The notes beneath the pieces were generated by a model. The model searched no databases. It was not told the DNA's origin and saw only the letters and a list, made by a program, of their open reading frames with translations. Positions 19,116 to 27,465 of a stretch of DNA of 35,803 bases are shown piece after piece. The position numbers were made by a program, and so were the translations under genes. The stretch lies in the NCBI GenBank assembly GCA_028289015.1, contig JAQGHC010000023.1, positions 1 to 35,803 on the forward strand. Reading direction: 5' to 3'. The stretch's first letter is position 1. Each line of letters opens with the position of its first letter. Source of the stretch: Candidatus Saccharimonadota bacterium. GTDB taxonomy: Bacteria > Patescibacteriota > Saccharimonadia > Saccharimonadales > Saccharimonadaceae.

Positions 19116-19781
19116 ATGGATAACCTGTTACACAGCATACAATCCCACACGTTGACGCGCTTTGTAAAAAAAGGCTCTATTTTACTTTATCAAGGTGAAA
19201 TCCCTCGAACGGCCTTTATTATTCGACGAGGGCTAGTGCGTGTGTACACTATTACTACTTCTGGCGAAGAACGCACCATAGCATTGCACGGCAAAGGAGA
19301 CATCTTCCCTCTGCCGTGGATATTCGGTGAAGTCACTAACACTTTATTCTACTATGAAGCAATGGTAGATTCGGAGCTTGTCACTGCACCAAAAGCTCAT
19401 ATTCTTGAAGCGGTCGCAAACGACCCTGCACTTACTGCGGCCATTTTGAAATTTAGCATTAATGAGTATACCGCCCTGTTGCTGCGCATCACCGCGCTTG
19501 AACAATCCCGTGCAGCCGAAAAGATCGGCCTCACGCTATACTATCTGATTTTTCGCCATAGTATCGAAAAAACACCCGGCCTATTTACAATTGACATTAA
19601 AATGACTCAATCAATGATCGCTAGCCTTGTCGGCCTGACACGCGAAAGCACGGCGGTTAATCTCAAACTACTTAAGAAAAAAGGTATTATTCAATACAGT
19701 AAATTTACGTATGTTATCGATAAGGCAAAACTTGAACGTTTTGTCGGTGAAGACACCTTCAAAGACCTGACGCTTAAATAA
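19116..19781 (+). CDS. Crp/Fnr-family transcriptional regulator
   Basis: cyclic-nucleotide-binding-like beta-barrel, GDIFPLPWIF, HTH MTQSMIASLVGLTRESTAVNLKLLKKKGII. Confidence 0.9.
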   Translation: MDNLLHSIQSHTLTRFVKKGSILLYQGEIPRTAFIIRRGLVRVYTITTSGEERTIALHGKGDIFPLPWIFGEVTNTLFYYEAMVDSELVTAPKAHILEAVANDPALTAAILKFSINEYTALLLRITALEQSRAAEKIGLTLYYLIFRHSIEKTPGLFTIDIKMTQSMIASLVGLTRESTAVNLKLLKKKGIIQYSKFTYVIDKAKLERFVGEDTFKDLTLK

Positions 19782-19785
19782 TATC

Positions 19786-20169
19786 TTATTTCTTAATAGC
19801 TATCGAGTCTTCAACGATTCGAATTAATTCTTTTGGCGATGCCCGCGCCTTTAAGACGTACCTCTGCGCGCCAAACTCGTATGCTTCGTCAATCTCTTGC
19901 TGTAAATCGTAGTTGCTGAATACAATGATCTCTACGTTCTTATGTTGTGTTTTTGGTTTGTATGCCTTTAAAAACCCGACACCGTCAAGCGTTGGCATAC
20001 GTAAATCCAGAAAGATGATATCGGGCTCTTCCTGCGTGGTCAGAATTAACGCCTCTTTGCCGTTAAATGCCGTGCGCACCCTGTAGCCAGCCGTACTCAG
20101 AATAGTGACATATGCCTGATTGAGCGCGGCGTCGTCTTCAATGATAAGAATACTCGGTTGTTTTTTCAT
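19786..20169 (-). CDS. single-domain response regulator (REC only)
   Basis: ILIIEDDAALNQAY, DIIFLDLRMPTLDGVGFL, VFSNYD, YVLKARASP; no output domain. Confidence 0.92.
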   Translation of the reverse strand: MKKQPSILIIEDDAALNQAYVTILSTAGYRVRTAFNGKEALILTTQEEPDIIFLDLRMPTLDGVGFLKAYKPKTQHKNVEIIVFSNYDLQQEIDEAYEFGAQRYVLKARASPKELIRIVEDSIAIKK

Positions 20170-20334
20170 TTTACTACCCCTATCACTTATTGGACGATGA
20201 TGAATCCTAGTCGACTCGCAGGATTAGCAACGAATAAATATAATTGTGAGTTACTAAGTACTTCAGGCTTAATTTTATTTTACATACATCATTGCAGTTC
20301 GGCATCCAGTATAATCTGATTTGATTTGATGAAA

Positions 20335-20378
20335 ATACCATGAAAAAGAGGCCATAATTGACCTCTTTTTCATGGTAT
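20335..20378 (-). terminator. long hairpin terminator downstream of glsB-like gene
   Basis: perfect 17-bp stem ATACCATGAAAAAGAGG / CCTCTTTTTCATGGTAT. Confidence 0.8.
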
Positions 20379-20388
20379 GTCATATAAA

Positions 20389-20658
20389 TTACGCTTTGAT
20401 ACCACGACCGCTAGTAGCAGCCTTAACGATAGCAAGTAAGATAACTGCACCGAGAATAGCGACCAGTAAACTGCCTATATTAAAGCCTTCAACTTCGTTG
20501 CCGGTTAACATACGAACTACAAAACCACCGATAAATGCACCGATAATACCAACGATGATATTTGCCATTGCGCCCATTTGAGCATCGGTTTTCATTATTT
20601 TTGATGCGATCCATCCAGCTAATGCGCCAAACAAAATCCATAGTACTATATCTAACAT
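20389..20658 (-). CDS. GlsB/YeaQ/YmgE-family (transglycosylase-associated) membrane protein
   Basis: [45 protein letters not shown]. Confidence 0.92.
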   Translation of the reverse strand: MLDIVLWILFGALAGWIASKIMKTDAQMGAMANIIVGIIGAFIGGFVVRMLTGNEVEGFNIGSLLVAILGAVILLAIVKAATSGRGIKA

Positions 20659-20696
20659 TGTTTCCTCCTTATTTAACGTACCTTAGGTACATAGAT

Positions 20697-20739
20697 ATCA
20701 TATACGCTCCATTGTTCGTCAGCTGTGAAATAAATTACA
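20697..20739 (-). promoter_or_regulatory. candidate Crp/Fnr-dependent promoter of glsB-like gene 1
   Basis: TGTGAAATAAATTACA (20724-20739), 21 bp, TATGAT (20702-20697). Confidence 0.6.
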
Positions 20740-20746
20740 AAAAAAC

Positions 20747-21136
20747 TTATTTCTTTTTCGCAAGTGTATAACTAAAGCTGATTTTCTTGACGTCGTCTGC
20801 GCTAGCCTCAAGGGATTCAATCATAAAGATGATGGCGACTTCTATAAATATTACTGCATCCAGTAGGCTGATCGCATACCAATATGATAAGTGGATTGCA
20901 CTGATAGCAAGCGCTGATGCAAAAGCTGCTAAAAACAGACGAAAATACCCCGACCGGGGCGGACTCGTCACCAATAGCGTTACGAGGACTACAATAAGTG
21001 CGGCGCGCATATACGCATAATAAATCGAGGTTGAGGCCAGCCACATCAATGGCGTATCAGGTTGATATAGACCACTAAAAAGCATGGCACATACAAGAAG
21101 AGTCGTAATGACAATAAGTAGCCTTTTAACACCCAT
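20747..21136 (-). CDS. hypothetical membrane protein
   Basis: 129 aa, four hydrophobic segments, SD GGAGAA upstream. Confidence 0.7.
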   Translation of the reverse strand: MGVKRLLIVITTLLVCAMLFSGLYQPDTPLMWLASTSIYYAYMRAALIVVLVTLLVTSPPRSGYFRLFLAAFASALAISAIHLSYWYAISLLDAVIFIEVAIIFMIESLEASADDVKKISFSYTLAKKK

Positions 21137-21392
21137 ACTTCATTCTCCGTTAGTTAGTATTATCCCCACCTTAGCAACTTTTCAGCTAATCCTCTGTAAT
21201 TTATTTTACTTTTTTGTGCATTATGCAAACTTCTTCCCCTATGTTGTAAACAGGCATGTCATCATCTGTTAAAAAATAACATTTAATTCTACTGTTGCTA
21301 TTCTATTTGTTTCTTATAAAATATAAGCATATACCGAATTAATCTTCTGCAGTCTCCTATTTGCAATAAAATTCCTAAACAGGAAAATTGTC

Positions 21393-22553
21393 ATGAATCC
21401 ACGTGACGCCCAAGAAATCACAGACACTAAAAATAAATATCAACTATTAGTTGATAGTGTGCAAGATTATGCCATTTTTTTATTAGATTCTTCTGGGTAC
21501 GTAGAAACCTGGAACATCGGTGCAGAGAATATGAATGGATACACCCCTGGCGAAGTAATTGGTCAACATATTTCAATGTTCTACACACCTAACGATATCA
21601 GTGAGGGCAAACCGGAAAAAGAATTATTGCAAACTGCCCAAGAGCTACATATTGAGACTGAAGATTGGAGAGTGAAGAAGGATGACAGCCGATTTTGGGC
21701 AGTTACCACGACGACCGCCCTTTATAGCGAAAGCGGTTCTTTAATCGGTTTTGCTAAGATAACAAAAGATATTACCGATAAAAAACGCAGTAAAAATGCT
21801 TTAATTGCAGCGAACAGACTTTTAAAGCACCAACATGTCGAACTCGAAGCACTAAACAACGTTAAGGACGAGTTTGTGTCACTCGCGTCGCATCAATTGC
21901 GCACACCCGCGACAGGGATAAAACAATTCTTAGGGTTGCTACTGGAGGGCTATGCCGGTCCGCTGACCGAGCAGCAAATGGCATACATCCAGAAAGCATA
22001 CGACAGCAACGAACGTCAGATTGATCTAGTAAACAGCTTGTTGCGTACAGCCCAAATTGACGCCGGTAAAGTTATACTAGACAAATCATTCGTAACCTTA
22101 CGGACAATCATTGATGAAGTCGTAGAAAATATGCGTGAAGTTTTTACTGCAAGGCGCCAGAACGTTGAAGTCCATGAAGCGCAGCCGCTATCAAATATTT
22201 ATATAGACTCAAGCAGAGTGAGAATGATGCTAGAGAACCTTATCGATAACGCCAGTAAATACACTGACAACGACGGCCGTATAGTGATCACTCTTTCAGA
22301 AACGAAAGCATACGTCGATATTAGCATACAGGATACGGGGGTTGGCATGGCAGAGAAGGATTTAAAGCGTATCTTCGATAAATTTAATCGCATACCGAAC
22401 AGACTGTCTGATAATGTTGGCGGAACGGGATTGGGGTTGTACTGGGCGAAGAAAATCGTCGAGCTACACAAGGGAATAATCAAGGTCCGCTCCCAAGAAG
22501 GAGAAGGGACTGAATTTTTAATAAGGTTGCCGAAAGGAGTTATACGTGTTTAA
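21393..22553 (+). CDS. PAS-domain sensor histidine kinase
   Basis: PAS/PAC, VSLASHQLRTPATGIKQFL H-box, LIDNASKYTDN N-box, IQDTGVGMAEKDLKRIFDKFNR, GGTGLGLYWAKKI. Confidence 0.93.
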   Translation: MNPRDAQEITDTKNKYQLLVDSVQDYAIFLLDSSGYVETWNIGAENMNGYTPGEVIGQHISMFYTPNDISEGKPEKELLQTAQELHIETEDWRVKKDDSRFWAVTTTTALYSESGSLIGFAKITKDITDKKRSKNALIAANRLLKHQHVELEALNNVKDEFVSLASHQLRTPATGIKQFLGLLLEGYAGPLTEQQMAYIQKAYDSNERQIDLVNSLLRTAQIDAGKVILDKSFVTLRTIIDEVVENMREVFTARRQNVEVHEAQPLSNIYIDSSRVRMMLENLIDNASKYTDNDGRIVITLSETKAYVDISIQDTGVGMAEKDLKRIFDKFNRIPNRLSDNVGGTGLGLYWAKKIVELHKGIIKVRSQEGEGTEFLIRLPKGVIRV

Positions 22554-23004
22554 GTTATTAATTGTTGAAGATGATGCATCAATACGCGAAGCATTTTCTA
22601 TCATATTAAAGCTTAATGATACGTATGACGTGACAACTGCCGACAATGGTCAGGTTGCTTTAGATTTATGCAACGAAAATACCTACAATATCATCCTTCT
22701 CGATATCATGATGCCTATCATGGATGGCCCGACCTTTTTAAAGGAATATTTAAAACTCTATCCGAATGACGTTACTAAAATTATTATTATGAGCAATCTT
22801 TCGTCTGGCAGTGAATTGTCGATATTGCGTGATTATGGCGTCGACAGATTTGTCCTGAAGAGTTCCCTAACCCCGCAAAAACTTATGGACACTGTCGCCG
22901 AGGTTCTTCAACAAAGAAATAAAACTAAGCAGCAAATCAGTCACACGAATGATGACAAGAGCAGCACCGATGAAAACAATGAGCAGTCTGTCGGTAAAGA
23001 TTAA
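22546..23004 (+). CDS. single-domain response regulator
   Basis: LLIVEDDASIREAF, IILLDIMMPIMDGPTFL; GTG start with AAAGGAG; overlaps kinase by 8 bp. Confidence 0.9.
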   Translation: MFKLLIVEDDASIREAFSIILKLNDTYDVTTADNGQVALDLCNENTYNIILLDIMMPIMDGPTFLKEYLKLYPNDVTKIIIMSNLSSGSELSILRDYGVDRFVLKSSLTPQKLMDTVAEVLQQRNKTKQQISHTNDDKSSTDENNEQSVGKD

Positions 23005-23021
23005 TAAAGTCATTTGCGACG

Positions 23022-24878
23022 TTAACGTAGGGTAGAGATAACGGTTTTTGTTACAAGAACGCCTAATCCGACAATAAATGCGGCGGCCATGACTGGCAAG
23101 AAGTCAAATTGCGGTTCCGATTGCCGAGGCTGACTAATAGGTGTGGCATCGGCAGGTGTCGTCTTAGCGGTTGTTGCGCCTTTTATATCTTTAGTATCGT
23201 CAACCTGAGGCTCTTGAACAGGCAGGACGGACACTTCTTGGTCGTAGCTATAAGCATAATCAGATGTACTTGGAGCGCCAACATATGGCGTGGTTTTTGC
23301 GGCAGGCCTAGACGTATTAGCAACGAACTGAAATGGCTGAGCTGATGGTGGCAGAGTCAATCCACCGGATGCTGGTGTTTCATTGTTGCTAACCTGAGAG
23401 GGCTGATTTCCCCGCTCGGTATCTACCCCGAAACTACCAAGCCAACTACCGAATACGTTGATGAACAATACGCCAAACCAACCTGACAAGCCAAACTGGC
23501 TGCCGACGATATTTGCAACGTTAGCAGACGCAGTCGCGTGACCTGTCCTTGCGTCTCCCGCGGTGGTGTTATCTGCGACTGTCGCATCTCCGGACTGTGA
23601 ATTAAGATTTAGATTATTGACGATTTGACTATTATTATTCACGTCAACCGTTAAATCTGGCGCGACGTCACTGGTTGTCACCCCAGTCCCTAACGCTGCC
23701 GCACTTGCCCCTGTTGGCGCATCAACAATCAGTCCAACCCACTTGCCAAGAACATTTACGAAGACAAGTAGGCTGTCCTTGGCGATAATCTGATGGCCGG
23801 ATAGATTAAGGAGTACAAGGTTAGTTGCTGCATTTCCGGTAGTGGCGTTACCTGCGTTCGTATTATTAGCGACCATCGCATTACCACTCGCCGCATTAAG
23901 ATTAATATTATTAATGATTGATTGTGTTTCTTGCGTAGAAACTGTTAACGAGTTCGCAGGTGCCGACGAACCCCCATTGTTACTTGCAAGTAATTGCGGA
24001 ATGAAATCGGGAGCAACCAATATATCACCGTCCAGGTTACCGTAAATATTTACCGTACCGACAAATGACTGGTTCGCTGCGATAATTGAATTGATAATAT
24101 TCATGACGTTTGCGACTGTATTTGCCGTACCTGTGGTTGCGCTTCCGCCAGTCGTATTACTCTCAACATCTGCATTTCCGCTAGTCGCATTTAGGTTAAT
24201 GTCGTTATTTATCTGCGCATCATTATTCACTGCGATCGTCGACTCGGCAGGTGTGTTTGCCGCTTGTAGCATCGCAGAAAGCAGCATTGGATAAAGCATG
24301 ATATCACCATGTACGTTACCGACAACGTCAGTCACGAATGTCGAGAATTCTGCGCCGTTACCACTAACGGATGAATTAATCATATTCATGGCATTTGCGA
24401 CTGCCGTGGCATTTCCACTTGTTGCGTCACCCCCCGTCGTATTATGTTTTACGACTGCATTTCCTGTTGTCGCATCTGAATTAAGCGTGTTATTAATAAC
24501 AGCTTCAGTATCGACCTTCACCGTCGATGCGGCTTCGGGCTGACCAGAGCCTGGTTGCACGTCACCAGCTGTGGTGTCGTTAACGATAGGTGGCTGCTGC
24601 CGCTCTTCAACGACAAGCGGCATCACTACATGGTCATATGCGCCTGTTTTCGGATTAAAGGCCCACTTGTTGCTATCCCAATGCTGCGTCTCTGGGTTGT
24701 ACGTATACCGCTCTGGTTCGGGCGCCGATGATGTAGAAGCAACGGGCTCTGTTGAGGCTGTTGCCGGAGGAGTGCTATTCGCCGTCTCTGCCATAGCGGC
24801 AACTGGATACCCGCCTGTAAGCAGTACCACAGCCACATATATCAGGCACGTTTGAATAGAGTTTCTCAGCTTATGCAT
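23022..24878 (-). CDS. large secreted repeat protein with signal peptide and C-terminal TM anchor
   Basis: start at MHKLRNS after GGAGGGG; four NNxINNxNLNAxSGNAxVxxNTxxGxAxTGxA modules; C-terminal FLPVMAAAFIVGLGVLVTKTV. Confidence 0.8.
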   Translation of the reverse strand: MHKLRNSIQTCLIYVAVVLLTGGYPVAAMAETANSTPPATASTEPVASTSSAPEPERYTYNPETQHWDSNKWAFNPKTGAYDHVVMPLVVEERQQPPIVNDTTAGDVQPGSGQPEAASTVKVDTEAVINNTLNSDATTGNAVVKHNTTGGDATSGNATAVANAMNMINSSVSGNGAEFSTFVTDVVGNVHGDIMLYPMLLSAMLQAANTPAESTIAVNNDAQINNDINLNATSGNADVESNTTGGSATTGTANTVANVMNIINSIIAANQSFVGTVNIYGNLDGDILVAPDFIPQLLASNNGGSSAPANSLTVSTQETQSIINNINLNAASGNAMVANNTNAGNATTGNAATNLVLLNLSGHQIIAKDSLLVFVNVLGKWVGLIVDAPTGASAAALGTGVTTSDVAPDLTVDVNNNSQIVNNLNLNSQSGDATVADNTTAGDARTGHATASANVANIVGSQFGLSGWFGVLFINVFGSWLGSFGVDTERGNQPSQVSNNETPASGGLTLPPSAQPFQFVANTSRPAAKTTPYVGAPSTSDYAYSYDQEVSVLPVQEPQVDDTKDIKGATTAKTTPADATPISQPRQSEPQFDFLPVMAAAFIVGLGVLVTKTVISTLR

Positions 24879-24997
24879 AACACCCCTCCTCTTTTTATCA
24901 TTTATTAATAAGATCATGACCAGGGAGAACATTGGGCGTTGCTCCCCCTGGAGCGATTCGTCTAAGAGTGACGAAAGGCGACTAACAAGTCAGCAGA

Positions 24998-25591
24998 CTA
25001 GTTAGTAACGTCAAACCTAATTGTTGTTGAATTAGTGTTTGTCGCATCACCTGTTGTAGCCGAGCCGCCTTCACGGTTGTTGCGAACTTCAGCGTCACCA
25101 GACGTAGCAGTCTGAGTGTTATTGTTTACTATCGAAAGATCGTTGTCGTTGTCGATACCGACAGTACTGCGACTTTCAGAGGTAACGTGATTATCTGAAC
25201 GTGGGCCAGTGTTTTCGATAGTGGCTTCGTGGTTGCTACTACCATTTCCACCCCAGTTAGCTAATACGCCGGTAGATGCAGAGTTGTCTACACTAACTGC
25301 AGCATCAAGCCTGTTTTCGTTCAAAGCACTGCCGGTTTTAGCGTCGCCACCTTCAGTGTTGCCGCGAACTTCAGCTTCACCCGTCTCAGCACTTTGATCG
25401 TTATTGTTCTCAACGTCAACGTTATTATCGTTTTCAACGTCAACGCGCTGAGAAGTCTCGCTATGAATTGTATTATCTGATCGAGGCCCGGTATCATCGA
25501 TTGTACCAGTGGCCGCACCAGCAAATCCGGATAATCCAACCACAAGACCAAGTGACAATACAGCTGCGCCTAATTTCTTTTGCATTTTCAT
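24998..25591 (-). CDS. secreted protein with two NTEGGDAxTGxA-type repeats
   Basis: signal peptide KKLGAAVLSLGLVVGLSGFAGAA; repeat motif shared with 23022..24878. Confidence 0.8.
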   Translation of the reverse strand: MKMQKKLGAAVLSLGLVVGLSGFAGAATGTIDDTGPRSDNTIHSETSQRVDVENDNNVDVENNNDQSAETGEAEVRGNTEGGDAKTGSALNENRLDAAVSVDNSASTGVLANWGGNGSSNHEATIENTGPRSDNHVTSESRSTVGIDNDNDLSIVNNNTQTATSGDAEVRNNREGGSATTGDATNTNSTTIRFDVTN

Positions 25592-25604
25592 ATATATACT
25601 CCTT

Positions 25605-25695
25605 CGCTTATTTTGATAATTCTTTTTTCGGGTGTTCGCCCGACCAAGATAGATCGATATGGTGACCCTATCCGGGTCGCAACGACCACCATGTT
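25605..25695 (-). ncRNA. possible structured 5' UTR of 24998..25591
   Basis: three consecutive short hairpins on minus strand: GGTCG-TTG-CGACC, GATAG...CTATC, TCGGG-CGAACA-CCCGA. Confidence 0.25.
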
Positions 25696-25711
25696 ATATA
25701 TTTTTTACATA

Positions 25712-26284
25712 TTACTGACCTTCCTTATTTTTGACGTCAACATCCGTACTGGATGAGGATCTCAAATTTATATTTGTTGACGAGCGGACATTCGACGTAC
25801 CGGATCTATCAGAATCGACATTAATATCAACTGTCGTTTTGCCATTTTCATTTTCAATAACCCGATGGGTTGAGCCGTCGGCGGGAACGGGAATTGATTG
25901 ACCGTTTACTTCAACAGCTCCTTTCAATGAAGAGCTGCTATCAACTTTTAGGTCGATTCTATCAGTCGAGACGGATGAAGAACTGGACGCTGATGAGGAT
26001 TCAGAAACAGACCCGTCTGCTGCAGTAGCAGGCGCGGTTTTTGCTTCTGGCGCAAACGTACCTTCCGACACGTCACCAACGGAGCCGGAGCGTAGCGGAG
26101 TTACTACCCCAACGGACATCGCAAGAGCGTAGTACCACCCACCTAGCACGATACTTGGAATAACTAAAATTGCCAGAAGCCTTATTGTCTTTATAGGATT
26201 CGCCTTAAGATTGTGAAGATATGACGAGAATAAGATCGTATTATCTCGATCGGTAATACTACCATCGGACAAATTCCTCAACAT
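25712..26284 (-). CDS. Ser/Asn-rich surface protein with one TM
   Basis: start at MLRNLSDG after AAAGGGGG; TM then SSSASSSSSVSTD and VDINVDSDRSGTSNVRSSTNINLRSSSSTDVDV. Confidence 0.75.
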   Translation of the reverse strand: MLRNLSDGSITDRDNTILFSSYLHNLKANPIKTIRLLAILVIPSIVLGGWYYALAMSVGVVTPLRSGSVGDVSEGTFAPEAKTAPATAADGSVSESSSASSSSSVSTDRIDLKVDSSSSLKGAVEVNGQSIPVPADGSTHRVIENENGKTTVDINVDSDRSGTSNVRSSTNINLRSSSSTDVDVKNKEGQ

Positions 26285-26336
26285 ATACAACCCCCTTTTC
26301 TCATCAGTCACTAAGCTATTTGGATGAACTACCCCA

Positions 26337-26380
26337 ACAATACAAGGTTTCGCTCATGCTTGTATGTGAAAAATTTTACA
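26337..26380 (-). promoter_or_regulatory. candidate Crp/Fnr-dependent promoter of surface-protein cluster
   Basis: TGTGAAAAATTTTACA (26365-26380), 22 bp, TATTGT (26342-26337). Confidence 0.6.
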
Positions 26381-26514
26381 ATACCACTTCTTTTATACAT
26401 CTAGTCAATAAACTTATGTAATTTCATCTAAAATACTCGTAAAGATATTGTTGTATTTAAATTGTATATGTCCTATAAAGCACCTATTACTAGCATGCTG
26501 CTATACTAGAAATA

Positions 26515-27387
26515 ATGACAACGATTAAAAAAATTATCATTATCTATAACCCCAATAGCACTGGTGATGGTAAATCTAACGCAGAAAATTTGCAAAAACA
26601 ACTCGCCCACATATCTACTATTTCCGTTACGTTACGACCGACCGAATTTGCTGGTCATGCAGAAGAAATTGTCAAAAAACTACCAAACTATGATACAACG
26701 ATGGTCATCTCTTCAAGTGGCGATGGCGGGTATCACGAAGTAATTAACGGTGTGTTGTCGCATGGCGAAAATACGACCAAAATCATCACAGGGCTGTTGC
26801 CATCAGGTAATGCTAATGATCACTACAACGCAGTTCACTCCGGAGATATCGTCGAAAGGATTAAAAATAACAATGTACAACGCGTAGACGTTCTTAAGGT
26901 CACCGTTGGGAGTTGGACACGCTACGCCCATTCATATGCAGGTATTGGGCTAACGCCTCATATCGGTGAAAAATTAACCCAAGCAACTCTTAATCCTTTC
27001 AATGAGATATGGCTCACTATTCGATATTTTTTGAATTTTCGGCCTGTTAAGATTCGGACTGGCATTAGCACTCATCGATATGACAGTCTCATCTTTAGTA
27101 ATATCAAGCGCATGTCAAAGTACCTTACCCTTTCTAGCGAGGCAAAGATTGATGATGGAAAATTTGAAGTGACCGGATCGAAAGCAGGCACGTTCACTAA
27201 GCTTCTAAAGCATCTCTTTAAGGCTTCCACTATCGGACTGACCGAAGATGCAAATCATGTCGATAGCTACTCATTCAGCTCGACGCATCCCATTTCTATG
27301 CAACTGGACGGAGAAGTGTTTCGATTTGCTGCCGGATCAGAAGTGACAGTATCGATTGTTCCAAAGGCTTTAAATTGTATTATTTAA
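26515..27387 (+). CDS. diacylglycerol/sphingosine kinase-family lipid kinase (YegS/LCB5-like)
   Basis: IIYNPNSTGDGKS, SSSGDGGYHEVINGVL, TGLLPSGNANDHY. Confidence 0.85.
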   Translation: MTTIKKIIIIYNPNSTGDGKSNAENLQKQLAHISTISVTLRPTEFAGHAEEIVKKLPNYDTTMVISSSGDGGYHEVINGVLSHGENTTKIITGLLPSGNANDHYNAVHSGDIVERIKNNNVQRVDVLKVTVGSWTRYAHSYAGIGLTPHIGEKLTQATLNPFNEIWLTIRYFLNFRPVKIRTGISTHRYDSLIFSNIKRMSKYLTLSSEAKIDDGKFEVTGSKAGTFTKLLKHLFKASTIGLTEDANHVDSYSFSSTHPISMQLDGEVFRFAAGSEVTVSIVPKALNCII

Positions 27388-27418
27388 TACAGCGCCACTT
27401 ATGATCAAATTGTATTAT
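27376..27418 (+). promoter_or_regulatory. candidate Crp/Fnr-dependent promoter of metallopeptidase gene
   Basis: TGTATTATTTAATACA (27376-27391, palindromic except central 2 bp), exactly 21 bp, TATTAT (27413-27418). Confidence 0.5.
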
Positions 27419-27465
27419 TAAGCTTGAACAAAATTTAAGATGAAAAATCATCAAGGAAGTGCTGA

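Noticed and set aside
20269-20284. TTAATTTTATTTTACA upstream of REC gene 19786
   Set aside because: Only about 12/16 match in an AT-rich region and -10 spacing does not fit.
21195-21210. TGTAATTTATTTTACT upstream of 20747..21136
   Set aside because: Good motif match but no credible -10 at 20-22 bp; left out of the core set.
21267-21281. TGTTAAAAAATAACA upstream of kinase 21393
   Set aside because: Arms are perfect but spacer is 5 rather than 6 bp and no -10 at about 21 bp; not counted as a regulon site.
23842-24855. Series of plus-strand ORFs opposite the repeat protein
   Set aside because: Mirror ORFs produced by the repeat codon pattern; no SD or independent support.
23022-25591. Tandem repeats as CRISPR or minisatellite
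   Set aside because: Repeats are in-frame protein modules with diverged DNA, not uniform direct repeats with spacers.
25690-25708. TGTTATATATTTTTTACA upstream of 24998..25591
   Set aside because: 18-bp spacing variant, the -10 at the expected offset (GATAGG) is poor.
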